64,000 nt of DNA, from the NCBI GenBank assembly GCA_964564415.1, contig CAZMAV010000010.1:62001-126000 (forward strand), given 5' to 3'. How positions within the stretch are numbered: position 1 is the stretch's first letter; each line of letters starts with the position of its first letter. The notes under the pieces were generated by a model. That model worked only from the letters and a program-made list of their open reading frames with translations, ran no database searches and was not told the origin of the DNA. Of this stretch, positions 44,428 through 54,076 are shown in pieces. Both the position numbers and the translations under genes were made by a program. This DNA comes from JALEFZ01 sp964564415 (GTDB taxonomy: Bacteria; Bacteroidota; Bacteroidia; J057).

Positions 44428-45084
44428 TGCTTTGGAATTAATGATTGGTATCCAAAAAAGACAAATCCACCTTCACTTTGGCCCTAAAACAAAGGAGCCG
44501 ATCGAGAGATCCGAAGGGAGAGAACGCTGATTTCATCCAAAAATTCAGAAGAGAAAAGGTCCATCCTCGCAGTTGCCTTCCTATCTGACAATATTTTTCA
44601 ATTACATGGATGATGATTACAAGGTAGAAAATGTATTCATGTCTAAATACTCGATGAAATCAAATGGCTAATTTTGCCGCTTTAACGGCGCTGAAGCCTT
44701 TCAAAGCCCACTCCTTCTCTCATTTTGCGAATAAGTATTTCAAAATGAGAAGTTTCTGAACCTTGTTCAAAACCCTAGGCCTACTCCAGGCCTCAAATGA
44801 AAACCCTGATTGCGAAAAATGAATAGAAAGTCCTGAAATTCTTACATAAAGCAGGCCAAATCTCAGTTTGGCAGCAATATTGTTACCATACGGTAGAAAG
44901 TCTGCAGGCCTTACATCAGCAGATGGTAAAATGTGAAGAAAATATTACGTCATAAATATTTTATCATACAATTTTACCAATTTCGACAAAACTCTTGGGG
45001 TTTTTTCTATTTTACATGTAGAATATCATTTGCTGGAAATATTTGATATTCTGCGAATTTTGGGAATTTTAGGTAGGTTTTAAC
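44428..45084. other. Intergenic region, 657 bp
   Basis: This divergent region between the flippase and the lyase genes contains a perfect 9-bp inverted repeat (44719-44727 and 44741-44749) and an AT-rich stretch at 44930-45080. No gene, RNA or consensus promoter could be supported; the lyase promoter is expected in its right half. Confidence 0.45.
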
Positions 45085-48000
45085 ATGATTAACATTACGC
45101 TCAGCAGGGGTCTACGCCTTTGCATTACCCTTTTTGTACTCCTTAGCTCTGTCCACATTTATGGGCAATCTTCGCTGCAAGTCGTACAGCAAAGATGTGC
45201 AAAAGATGCACTTAGCATGCCCACGGAAAACAAGTCTGTCTCTCAGATTCTTGGTCTTATGCGGCCAGATGGTAGCTTTACCGACCGCAATTACGACATC
45301 TTCATTGTCGATGACCGAATCCTCAAACTGGCCCAGGCCTACACAACGGATCCCAAGTATCAAAACGATCAGGATCTCAAAAATGCCATTTACCTGTCTT
45401 GGGATCATTGGAACAACAACTACGACCTTCCGACGAGTTTGGCCGAGTGGACCGTAAAGGCCTTTCGATTGCCAAGGGCTCAGGGATTGTTGGCCAACTT
45501 AATGATCGATGACCTGAAGAATGATTACAATTCAAATCCTCAGGCCAAGGCTATTTCAGACTATGTAAACAGTCTTTTTGCTGAAATTTTCACCAATGAC
45601 TGGGGACGACCAGGACTAGATGTAGGCGCCAATTTCTCTTCTCGTCTGAGGGGAGGCATCTACATAGCAGCTTTTTCTGAAGATCCTGAAAAATTGCAGG
45701 AAATGCGCGACAGGGTCGACGAAGCCTTTGAACTTGGAGCAGGTACCCAAACTCAAATCGTAGGGTATCCCCATGCGGGATTGACTCCTGACTTTTCCTT
45801 CCATCAGCACAACAAAGATGGTGGGCAAAATATCTGGGGCATTTATGGCAATGTATGGCTTGATGAGATCGGGAAAGTGATGAAATTGGTCTCCGGTACC
45901 GAACTTGACTTCACGACTTATCACTACGACCGCCTGTACAACGGCATCGCCGAAGGCCTTCGTTACTTTATCTACAGAGAAGAAATTACCCAACTGGTGA
46001 CAGGACGCCGCTGCTTCAACAATTTTTGGGGTGGAGGTTTTGCACGCTCCGTCGAGCGGATCATGAATGGGATGGCTCCCGGATCCCTCAGCAAAGAAAG
46101 AATGGATGAACTGGTTCTGATCGAAAAGCAGTTTAGAGATAAAAATGAACCCGCCACTCAGGATAAGTCTAAAGTCTTTTACACCAGCGATATGTTGGTC
46201 CATGCCAGGCCTAATAACCACGTGGTAGTGAAGATGCTATCCAATCGTACGGCAAGCCTCGAGTTGGGAATCGGGCCCAAAACCAAGTCTTATCACCTGG
46301 GGGATGGTACCACCCTCTTCCGTATAGAAGGTCATGAGTATGAGCAGTCCTTTGCCGTCTCTAATGTGACTTCCTGGCCAGGAGCTACAATCGAACAAAA
46401 ATCTGGTGCGCCAGAAAATGCAAAAACGGGAACCACCAATTCCAACAATACCTTTGCTGGTGGCGTAAGCGATGATCGCTCTATGCTAGGTGCCTTTGAC
46501 CTAAATAAGGCACAGTCTTTCTCCTCTATCCGTGCCAATAAGGCTTACTTCTTTCACGATGACATCTTTGGCTTCCTGGGAAATGGAGTGCGACAGGACG
46601 GCCCCATCAACGGAGAAATCTGGACGACCCTCAACCAGGTCGAAAGAAAAACCGACATTACCTACAACTTGGGCGGATCTAATCGAGTCGTCAGGCTGGG
46701 TTCCAGTGAGGTGAGAGACTTCAATAATATCACCTCTCCGGTTTGGTTCTACCAGGATGGATTTGGATACATCATTGTCCCCGAGGATCCGGTGAACATT
46801 AAGTTTTGGGCTGAAGAAAGGACGGGTGCCTGGAGCGACGTAAACTCCAAAGAGTCCAGTAAGCCCTTTACCGTAAATATGTTTCAATTGGTCATCAATC
46901 ACGGGCGCAACCCTCAAAATGACAAGTACCAATATTATGTCATTCCGAACACTACTCCTAATGAGGTAAGCCGCATTGTAAGGGACAATCCCTTTGAGAT
47001 TATTTCAAATACCATGGACCAATCGGTGATGTACCATCGAGATCTCAAAAAGGGACAGTTTGTATTTTACAAAGGAAATCAGCGGGCAACCCTGAGTTCA
47101 GGACTGGAGATTTTTTCCGAAAAGCCTAGCATCTTACAGACTACCGAGACTGCCGATAGCCTCATCCTTTTTATCAATGATCCCAATCAGGCAGAATCAG
47201 CTATTACGCTGCGGGCTAATATAAGGCTGTTAGGCAATGGTGCCACTTGGGATGCGAACAACGAAGAAGCTGTCATTCAAGTTGATCTTCCTACAGGAAT
47301 CTACAAGGGGCAGCGCGTCCGCATGGCATTTGCCCTTAATGGAGATCTCCGCAATGCCTCTCCATATGCTGACTTCACCTACAGCGCCGATTCACTTGTC
47401 GCTCCTGCCAGGGTGAGCTTTGATGCAGGCACTTCTAATGATTCTGATGGCAGTATTGCTTCCTATGAGTGGGACTTTGGAGATGGTAGCCAGGGTACAG
47501 GTGCCAGGGCCGAAAAGGTGTACAACCAGCCCGGAACCTATATTGTCGTACTTTCTGTAAGAGATGATTCAGGAGCAGTTTCCACCCTTTCCAAGTCTAT
47601 AGATATCACCGAGTACGTGGAGCCCGGAACCTGCGAATTACCCAAGGAATGGTTCAGTACTGACATCGGAAATGTACCCGTAGAAGGTAGCGCCTGTGCG
47701 GCCAACAACACCTTTACCATTACGGCTTCCGGCGGCGATATCTGGGACACCAGCGATGAGTTTCATTACATGTACCGGTCCATGAACGGTGATGGTGAAT
47801 TGGTCGTAAGGGTAGCTTCTATGGAAATGAATACCACCCATGCCAAGGTAGGAATTATGATGAGGGATAACCTCGATCCCACTTCTCAGCATGCCCATGT
47901 GTGCTTCAATACCCGAATGATCAATCATTCTATGCAGTTTCGTGAGTTGCCCGGAGATGAGACTTACCGCGCCGGCAACTATAGCAGAAGTTCAGAGGTA

Positions 48001-48798
48001 TCCTTCCCCTATTGGATAAGACTTACCCGGAGTGGAAATACCTTCAGAGGATATATGTCTCCTGATGGAAACAACTGGGAATTGGTGGGAGAGATTTCCA
48101 TCGCAATGGGAGCAGAAATTTACGCGGGAATTACCACTACCAACAAGAATTTCAATGGAACGACTACCTCGGAAGTGGATAACCTGACTTTCTCACAATC
48201 CTTTAATCCCGGTACCTTTCCCGTGGAATTTTTAGATTTTGAGGCCATCCCTCGTCCTCAATTCAAACAGGTAGATTTAAAGTGGGAAACAGCCTCTGAG
48301 TTGAATAACAGCCACTTCGTAGTCCAGCGTTCACTGGATGGGAGAATTTTTGATGACCTGATGAATGTAAATGGCCAGGGTAATGCAAACAGCAATCAGA
48401 AGTATCAGGCTGCAGATACCAAACCCGTACAAGGAAAGCTGTTCTACAGGCTTAAGCAGGTGGATTTTGGAGGTACTTTCTCATTCTCCAATGTGGTTGA
48501 AATCAACTATAATGGGGAGTTGAATCAGAAATTTACCATGTATCCCAATCCTATCAACCAAGGCAACACGCTTCAGGTCAATCTTTTCCTGGAAGGTGTA
48601 CCTGAAGTAAGCGTAAGGATCAGAAACGCTATGGGCCAGGTCATCTATAGAAGAAGAGGGGTACAAATTAACCCGAATGGTGAGATGGAATTCCAAGTTC
48701 CTACTGGAAGAATCTATCCCGGGAGGTATCTCATCTCTATCTTCAACCCAAAGTTTATGGATGCTCCCATATCCAGAAGGTTGGTCGTCAGGCCGTAA
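45085..48798 (+). CDS. T9SS-secreted PL8-family polysaccharide lyase
   Basis: This protein has 1237 residues and a signal peptide (LCITLFVLLSSVHIYGQ). The alpha-toroid domain of PL8 occupies about 25-390, with DWGRPGLDVGANFSSRLRGG and DFSFHQHNKDGG (H240/H242 as likely catalytic His). The beta-sandwich part follows (KVFYTSDMLVHARPNN, NVTSWPGATIE) to about 765. Then come a PKD domain (about 770-850, SYEWDFGDGSQGTG), a concanavalin-like/DUF1349-type domain (about 855-1050) and a T9SS sorting tail (FTMYPNPINQGNTLQVN to the end). PL8 enzymes cleave acidic glycans such as chondroitin, hyaluronate or xanthan by beta-elimination. Which one is not readable here. Confidence 0.88.
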   Translation: MINITLSRGLRLCITLFVLLSSVHIYGQSSLQVVQQRCAKDALSMPTENKSVSQILGLMRPDGSFTDRNYDIFIVDDRILKLAQAYTTDPKYQNDQDLKNAIYLSWDHWNNNYDLPTSLAEWTVKAFRLPRAQGLLANLMIDDLKNDYNSNPQAKAISDYVNSLFAEIFTNDWGRPGLDVGANFSSRLRGGIYIAAFSEDPEKLQEMRDRVDEAFELGAGTQTQIVGYPHAGLTPDFSFHQHNKDGGQNIWGIYGNVWLDEIGKVMKLVSGTELDFTTYHYDRLYNGIAEGLRYFIYREEITQLVTGRRCFNNFWGGGFARSVERIMNGMAPGSLSKERMDELVLIEKQFRDKNEPATQDKSKVFYTSDMLVHARPNNHVVVKMLSNRTASLELGIGPKTKSYHLGDGTTLFRIEGHEYEQSFAVSNVTSWPGATIEQKSGAPENAKTGTTNSNNTFAGGVSDDRSMLGAFDLNKAQSFSSIRANKAYFFHDDIFGFLGNGVRQDGPINGEIWTTLNQVERKTDITYNLGGSNRVVRLGSSEVRDFNNITSPVWFYQDGFGYIIVPEDPVNIKFWAEERTGAWSDVNSKESSKPFTVNMFQLVINHGRNPQNDKYQYYVIPNTTPNEVSRIVRDNPFEIISNTMDQSVMYHRDLKKGQFVFYKGNQRATLSSGLEIFSEKPSILQTTETADSLILFINDPNQAESAITLRANIRLLGNGATWDANNEEAVIQVDLPTGIYKGQRVRMAFALNGDLRNASPYADFTYSADSLVAPARVSFDAGTSNDSDGSIASYEWDFGDGSQGTGARAEKVYNQPGTYIVVLSVRDDSGAVSTLSKSIDITEYVEPGTCELPKEWFSTDIGNVPVEGSACAANNTFTITASGGDIWDTSDEFHYMYRSMNGDGELVVRVASMEMNTTHAKVGIMMRDNLDPTSQHAHVCFNTRMINHSMQFRELPGDETYRAGNYSRSSEVSFPYWIRLTRSGNTFRGYMSPDGNNWELVGEISIAMGAEIYAGITTTNKNFNGTTTSEVDNLTFSQSFNPGTFPVEFLDFEAIPRPQFKQVDLKWETASELNNSHFVVQRSLDGRIFDDLMNVNGQGNANSNQKYQAADTKPVQGKLFYRLKQVDFGGTFSFSNVVEINYNGELNQKFTMYPNPINQGNTLQVNLFLEGVPEVSVRIRNAMGQVIYRRRGVQINPNGEMEFQVPTGRIYPGRYLISIFNPKFMDAPISRRLVVRP

Positions 48799-49210
48799 TT
48801 TTTGCTGGAAATTTTAGGTAGAGTCTTAGCGTACTCTCAGGAAGGTCCCTGTCTCAGGGGCCTTTTTTAATTTTACATGATAAAAATAGGTAGATATGGG
48901 GAAGAAAGCAGGGGAGTAGGTTTTTTTGGTCAATAAACAGCCTTGAACGGAAATAATATTAGCGCGAGTTGTCAAGTGTTACAGGGCCTTGGAGGGAGAT
49001 AAAAAAAGGTGCACCAGCTGGAAATGATGCACCCCGTAGGTTTTAACTTATATCTTGGTTTAACCTAGAGCATTGGTATTAACATGATATTATAAATATA
49101 CACCCCAGAAGAAATTTTTTATTTAATTTATCCATTAACTGGATTATTATGGGTGCGAATGTATACAATGCTGGGTTGAATGGTCATTGTTTACTGCTCC
49201 GGTCAAATTC
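48799..49210. other. Intergenic region between convergent genes, 412 bp
   Basis: Besides the terminator at 48842-48868 it contains a weak hairpin with GGTGCA/TGCACC arms near 49009-49034. No gene is supported. Confidence 0.45.
48842..48868 (+). terminator. Rho-independent terminator after the PL8 lyase gene
   Basis: A 10-bp stem (48842-48851 and 48855-48864) with one T/G pair and a 3-base loop is followed by a run of T. It lies 43 bp after the stop. Confidence 0.88.
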
Positions 49211-50293
49211 TTACTCTTTATGAGGATTGGAAACTAAGGGAAGAGCTTCTTCCTCTTCATGGTCTATGGTAGAGCTATCTACTTCAGGAGCGATGCGCAT
49301 GAGGTAGACATAGCCGAGGATACCCAGGCTGACCATCATGATGACCTGAGAGATGTGCATGACAGTTCCAAACAGCCCTCCGAGGTTGTATGAGCCTTCG
49401 TAGGTAGGCAAGACCATCATGGCTCCAAAAGTAATGGCCACGGCGGAGTGGTAGGTTCCGACACCTCCGGGAGAAGGGAGGGCCATCCCAATACCACCTA
49501 TAATGGTCACAATGGTAGCGAAGTAAAACATATTGATATTTTCCAGAGCCATGACGCTATCCATCGCAAAAAAGGCAAAGTAGGTCATGAGGATATAGCA
49601 GACCCAGATACCGATGGTGTAGACAATGAAGAGCATAGGATTCTCAATATCCTTGACAGAAAGGGCAGATTTATAGAGGTCAATAAATATGGCCTGAACC
49701 TTTTGGAAGAGGGGTGTTTGGAGGAGTCTTCTGCGAAAGATGAGGAAGAAAATTCCACCAACTGCTGCTATTCCCATGAGTATAAGGAGAAGAGAAGGCC
49801 CTCCTTCCTCTCCACCTCTTTCGGCAAAGATGGTTTTTTGAAGCATTTGGTCGAGGGCATTGTATTCGAGGAAGAATGCCAGGACGATAAGGCTGAGAAG
49901 AATCAGGACATCAAATACCCGCTCGATTGCAACTGAACCGAGGGACTTGGGCAGGGGAATCTTGTCGGACTTAATAAGGATGGAACAGCGGGCAACCTCA
50001 CCTCCCCGAGGGATGGCCTGATTGACGAGATAGCCAAACATCACCGCTGCGTAAAGCCTGAGGTTACTGGGATTGTACCCAAAGGCACGGTACTGCATGC
50101 CCCATCTGACGGCGCGAAGAAAATGACTAAAGGCTCCCACCGCCATGGATAGGACCAACCATTCCCAATGTGCCGTTACAACGGCTTCTTTGACCTCTTC
50201 CCATGAGAGCTCTTTCAATGCAAGGTATAGCAGCAAGATTCCAAAACCCAGGGCGAGAAGGTATTTACCAATGTTAATTAGCGTATTTTTCAA
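49211..50293 (-). CDS. YbhN/UPF0104-like flippase-family membrane protein (lysylphosphatidylglycerol synthase TM region)
   Basis: This protein of 360 residues has about eight membrane helices. The hallmark segments are RAVRWGMQYRAFGY, YLVNQAIPRGGEVARC and GIGMALPSPGGVGTYHSA. Members of this family resemble the membrane half of MprF and are thought to move lipids or lipid-linked compounds; no synthase domain is present. It is a single gene; substrate unknown. Confidence 0.88.
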   Translation of the reverse strand: MKNTLINIGKYLLALGFGILLLYLALKELSWEEVKEAVVTAHWEWLVLSMAVGAFSHFLRAVRWGMQYRAFGYNPSNLRLYAAVMFGYLVNQAIPRGGEVARCSILIKSDKIPLPKSLGSVAIERVFDVLILLSLIVLAFFLEYNALDQMLQKTIFAERGGEEGGPSLLLILMGIAAVGGIFFLIFRRRLLQTPLFQKVQAIFIDLYKSALSVKDIENPMLFIVYTIGIWVCYILMTYFAFFAMDSVMALENINMFYFATIVTIIGGIGMALPSPGGVGTYHSAVAITFGAMMVLPTYEGSYNLGGLFGTVMHISQVIMMVSLGILGYVYLMRIAPEVDSSTIDHEEEEALPLVSNPHKE

Positions 50294-50690
50294 TGTGTTT
50301 CGATTCTAGTGTTACATGGATATTATCCCAAAAGTCGGGTTAAAGTACAGGAAAAATTTATCTAACTCACATCTAAAAACATCTACACCCTCAATTAGTT
50401 CGTGAATCACTTTTTTGACCACCTAAATGGCATTACCAAAGGAAGAATTATCCTGATTTTTCATGCTTTTCCAACTTCCTTTGGTCTCATATTTGAAAGG
50501 GTAGTATTCTGTTCTTACCCTTCTGAAACTCTGATTTATTTTTATGTTAGAAATTTCCTCCAAACAGGAGAAAGTTTTTACAGTTGGCACCCAAAGCCAT
50601 TTTCAACTTCAGAAGAAAATTGAATATTGAAATTATAAACTGTTATACCGACCATTACGACCAATCCAACCGAGCAATTATTCTGATGCC
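50294..50690. other. Divergent intergenic region, 397 bp
   Basis: AT-rich, between the YbhN-like and WcaJ-like genes. No consensus -7 box was found on either strand, and short open frames here have no recognisable features. Confidence 0.4.
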
Positions 50691-52100
50691 ATGAAGGTAA
50701 AGAAACAACGCATTATCTTTGGTTATATCATATTGGAATTGATCATGCTAAACCTGGCAACGGTCATTTCTTTATGGATTAAGGCCAACCTGTGGCAGGA
50801 ATGGCCGGACGATCGTCTGGATCAATTTCTGTCAGAAGACTTCATTCCCCTCAGCCTGATCTACAACATTAGCTGGATCACCATCGTCCTGCTCAACGGC
50901 AATACTGACCATTATGTCTACAATTCCCTGGGAAAAAAATTGAGAGACCTTACGGTTAATTGCTTCATATTGCTAGGCATGTCTTCCACTGTGATTCTCC
51001 TGCTGGGGCTTCACAAAAATCCTCTGACCGTGCTTATCGGTCCTATCTTGATTTTTACCCTGCTCAATTTTCTGTTTTTTCTGGTCCTCAACCGACTCTT
51101 TGGCAAGACTAAAAAAGAAAAGAATTTTGGCCTCAATCTCCTGGTCTTGGGCGCTGGCAAAAGCGGTAAGCAGGTCCTCAGCTTTACCCAGCAAAACCAG
51201 CACCTCGGCTACAAAGTAGTTGGGTTTTTGGATGACCATTATCCCAACAACAATGGCATTAACCTCTTGGGTGGCATTCAGGATCTTCACAGTGTCCTGG
51301 ACAATCAACCTGTAGATGAAATCGTAATTACCCTGCCCCCCAGTGAGCAGGAAGGCATCAAACACGCCATTCAGGCCGCCGATTACAGAGGAATCAGGGT
51401 AAATATCGTACCGGAGTATCCCGAATTGGAAAATGAGCGATATGAGTCTTATCAATTGGGGACCATGGCTGTCCTCCAACTGAAGCAGACGCCGCTGGAC
51501 CAGTTCCAGAACTTTATGCTCAAAAAGATTTTCGATACCCTCTTCGCCTTTACCTTTTTGGTTTTCTTTTCTCCCATATTTCTGATCATTGCAGCAGCGA
51601 TCAAGCTCAACAGCAAGGGCCCTGTATTTTACAAACCTATCCGAAAGGGAGAAGCCGGAGGGAACTTCGTCTGCTATAAGTTTCGCACCATGTATGTAGA
51701 CCAGAGTAAGTTTGCCGGTATGAAATCGACCGCCAAAGACGATCCAAGGATTACCAAGGTGGGTAAGTTTCTCCGCAAGACCTCTTTGGATGAGATTCCC
51801 CAGTTTATCAATGTGCTAAAGGGAAATATGTCGGTCGTAGGTCCCCGTCCTCACCGCCTTAACCTCAACGATGAGTTTCAGGCCACAGTGGATAAATACA
51901 TGATCCGCCAATACGTCAAGCCCGGTATCACCGGATGGGCCCAGGTAAATGGCTGGAGAGGCCCCACCGAAACTGAAGAGCAAAAACTCGAAAGGGCACG
52001 CCATGACCTGTGGTATGTGGAAAATTGGAGCTTTTGGTTAGACGTCAAAATCATCTGGCTAACTGTATTTGGTTCCAAGGTCCACAACAATGCTTTCTGA
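50691..52100 (+). CDS. Undecaprenyl-phosphate sugar phosphotransferase (WcaJ-like, polyprenyl glycosylphosphotransferase)
   Basis: This protein has 469 residues. Four N-terminal helices are followed by a Rossmann-like CoA-binding domain (LVLGAGKSGKQVLSF, about 152-166) and another helix (FAFTFLVFFSPIFLIIAAAI). The C-terminal bacterial sugar transferase domain includes CYKFRTM, DDPRITKVGKFLRKTSLDE and NMSVVGPRPHR. It transfers a sugar-1-phosphate to undecaprenyl phosphate as the first step of exopolysaccharide repeat assembly. It is likely the initiating enzyme for a glycan made by other genes in the window. Confidence 0.93.
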   Translation: MKVKKQRIIFGYIILELIMLNLATVISLWIKANLWQEWPDDRLDQFLSEDFIPLSLIYNISWITIVLLNGNTDHYVYNSLGKKLRDLTVNCFILLGMSSTVILLLGLHKNPLTVLIGPILIFTLLNFLFFLVLNRLFGKTKKEKNFGLNLLVLGAGKSGKQVLSFTQQNQHLGYKVVGFLDDHYPNNNGINLLGGIQDLHSVLDNQPVDEIVITLPPSEQEGIKHAIQAADYRGIRVNIVPEYPELENERYESYQLGTMAVLQLKQTPLDQFQNFMLKKIFDTLFAFTFLVFFSPIFLIIAAAIKLNSKGPVFYKPIRKGEAGGNFVCYKFRTMYVDQSKFAGMKSTAKDDPRITKVGKFLRKTSLDEIPQFINVLKGNMSVVGPRPHRLNLNDEFQATVDKYMIRQYVKPGITGWAQVNGWRGPTETEEQKLERARHDLWYVENWSFWLDVKIIWLTVFGSKVHNNAF

Positions 52101-52120
52101 CAGCCAGGTTTAGTGAAAAA

Positions 52121-52162
52121 AATAATAAAAAACCGGCCATGCATGGCCGGTTTTTTATTATT
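52121..52162. terminator. 42-bp perfect palindrome, bidirectional terminator
   Basis: Positions 52121-52141 are exactly complementary to 52142-52162. The GC-rich centre (ACCGGCCATG and its complement) is flanked by A6 and T6, so either strand yields a stem followed by T. It lies between convergent genes. Confidence 0.92.
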
Positions 52163-52206
52163 CAAGAAAAGTTACTTGTTGAGTCCTACAAGCTTCATGG
52201 AGATTC

Positions 52207-53928
52207 CTAAGCCGAGGCTTTTACCTTTTGAGGGAAAAGAATTCTTTCCAGAATCTTGCGGGTAATGAGATAGGTAGGCTTGACACCGGCTGTACCCAGG
52301 GGGCCAGAGGCCAGTGTGCTACCCGTGACGAGGGGATTGTCAGAAGCGTAGTAGGCATAGCGGAGGACAACTTCCCGGTTAATGGTCTTGCGGATGAAGG
52401 AAGCTGCCTGTATGGCTTTTTGGTAGTGAGCTCCTTCCATTTCCAGGCCGATGGCCTTCCACGATGATTCCTTAAAGTAAGAAAGTACGTCTCTGTTCTG
52501 GAGAGAGGTACCCAGGACCGTAATCATGGCTCCTTCGCAGGCTCGGTTTTCCATTTCTTCAAAATCTTCGCAAGAAAAGTCATTGTCTAGGGGGTAATTA
52601 TCGGCAGTTCCCTCGAAGATATGGGCGGTGGGAATCATGATGTCTCCCTTGCCTCCCACCAGGATGCCTGCCTTGCCCATGATAGAAATAGAAGCCACGG
52701 GCATGTAATAGGTTTTTCCTTGATAATTGTAAGACTTTAGCAACTCATCCATGATTTCATAGGCCTGTTCTCCAAAGGCATAGTCCATGACGAAGATAAC
52801 GGGCTTTTCCTTACGGATATACTCCGCATCGAAGGCCAGTTCGGGTGGGAGCAGATCGGGGTCCAGTTGGGCGGTATCGAATACCTGTGTGAAGACGTTG
52901 GTCCCTGAGTCGTCTTCCAATTCGTACATGCCATTGTGCAGGGCAAATTCTTTGACCTGCTGGCGGAGGGTAGCGTTGTCTATGCGGCTCAGTTGCATAG
53001 CCAGGTATTCCATATTTCGGTTTTTGGGGAATCTTTTTCTAAGCACGTGATAGGCGTAGAGGGAATTCATGACCGAATGGAGGTTGGCACTGATGATGTG
53101 GAGGGGGCGGTCGATGAGCTTGCGCTCGATCAGGCTTCGCTTGATGGCCTTGGCCCATATTTCACCGTAGATATGATGGCCGATGCGGTCGCGCAGGGTA
53201 GGAGAGAAGGTGATTTCCCTTTTTTTTCCGTGTAGGACTTCGTCAATGGCAGTCTTGCCAAGTCCGTAGACCACGTGAAAGAGTCCGTTATTTTTTTCGG
53301 ACCGGGAGGTCATTCGCTCGTAGGCATGTTGGGTTTCGGCAAAGCTTCTCCCGAGTATGGTGGAGAGGTGGGTAAAGGCGATTTCTTTGTTGGTATGGTT
53401 GAGGCTTACCCTGCCTTCAACCACGGATTCCAGGTACTGCCATTCCAGGGTAGTCTCCCCATTTTCCAGAAGGGCATGATTCATGATTTTATGGGCTTCC
53501 ATGTAGAGGAAGGTGAGGTGGGTGAGGATGTCATATATTTCGCTTCGTCCCCGGGTTACCTCTATAAACATGTGGTCCTTGTCGATGCGGTAGCAGGCCC
53601 TGCGCCGGGAGGCGGGGATGAGAACTTCGAAGTCGGATTCTTTGTACCCTTCTTCGGAGACCAGTTTGATAAATCGGCACTCTTCTATCCCCTTGGGTTG
53701 GCGGTCGATGACGTAGGTAAGGCCTTCGAGTTCGACTTTGTTTTCGTCGCTCATGGACCCGTAAATCTCGGGAGATAGGGTAAGAAGGGCTTCCGTGAGG
53801 ACCTGCCCCCGCTGACCCAGTTGGGCATAGACACCATTGTTGAAAAGATGGCGCATTTCGATGTAGAGCCTTTCGATGGCGGCTCGTGAAATCCGGGCGC
53901 GGGTGAGGGCAGTGGGATTGACTGGCAT
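52207..53928 (-). CDS. Conserved Bacteroidota protein (DUF6909-like) with nucleoside-phosphorylase-like C-terminus
   Basis: This cytoplasmic protein has 573 residues and no signal. The N-terminal 300 residues are mostly helical (TRARISRAAIERLYIEMRHL at the start) with no motif I can name. The C-terminal part, about 375-570, resembles the purine-nucleoside-phosphorylase/nucleosidase fold: KAGILVGGKGDIMIPTAHI, then GAMITVLGTSLQ, and the signature IGLEMEGAHYQKAI followed by YYASDNP. The M-E-G and S-D pairs normally bind the ribose and base of the nucleoside. I recall this as a Bacteroidota-wide uncharacterised family. A promoter box lies 18 bp upstream of the start. Confidence 0.7.
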   Translation of the reverse strand: MPVNPTALTRARISRAAIERLYIEMRHLFNNGVYAQLGQRGQVLTEALLTLSPEIYGSMSDENKVELEGLTYVIDRQPKGIEECRFIKLVSEEGYKESDFEVLIPASRRRACYRIDKDHMFIEVTRGRSEIYDILTHLTFLYMEAHKIMNHALLENGETTLEWQYLESVVEGRVSLNHTNKEIAFTHLSTILGRSFAETQHAYERMTSRSEKNNGLFHVVYGLGKTAIDEVLHGKKREITFSPTLRDRIGHHIYGEIWAKAIKRSLIERKLIDRPLHIISANLHSVMNSLYAYHVLRKRFPKNRNMEYLAMQLSRIDNATLRQQVKEFALHNGMYELEDDSGTNVFTQVFDTAQLDPDLLPPELAFDAEYIRKEKPVIFVMDYAFGEQAYEIMDELLKSYNYQGKTYYMPVASISIMGKAGILVGGKGDIMIPTAHIFEGTADNYPLDNDFSCEDFEEMENRACEGAMITVLGTSLQNRDVLSYFKESSWKAIGLEMEGAHYQKAIQAASFIRKTINREVVLRYAYYASDNPLVTGSTLASGPLGTAGVKPTYLITRKILERILFPQKVKASA

Positions 53929-53946
53929 GAATGCTGGTTATTTAGA

Positions 53947-53954
53947 CAAATATA
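53947..53954 (-). promoter_or_regulatory. -7 promoter box for the DUF6909-like gene
   Basis: On the minus strand this reads TATATTTG, an exact TAnnTTTG match, 18 bp before the ATG at 53928. A TTG at 53973-53971 could serve as -33 with a 16-base spacer. Confidence 0.5.
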
Positions 53955-54026
53955 AGAAACTCAGCCCGATCAACGATATAATCCTGAAGGTCAAAGATCC
54001 GTCCAAGATAATTATTGCCCAAAGTC

Positions 54027-54057
54027 TTGCACTGTACCGGTATAATATCTATTTTTG
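54027..54057 (+). promoter_or_regulatory. Promoter of the rplU-rpmA operon
   Basis: A TTG at 54027-54029 and TATTTTTG at 54050-54057 (TAnnTTTG) are separated by 20 bases, close to the Bacteroidota -33/-7 arrangement. Transcription would start around 54064, a few bases before the rplU ATG at 54077. Confidence 0.6.
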
Positions 54058-54076
54058 CAGACCCAAAATAAAATTC

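Noticed and set aside
50402..50623. 73-codon open frame in the gap before the WcaJ-like gene
   Set aside because: Begins with GTG, has no clear ribosome-binding site and no protein family features; AT-rich sequence gives such frames by chance.
53876..54076. Upstream extension of rplU by 67 codons
   Set aside because: bL21 is about 103 residues, the conserved start MYAVV is at 54077, and the promoter lies inside the extension.
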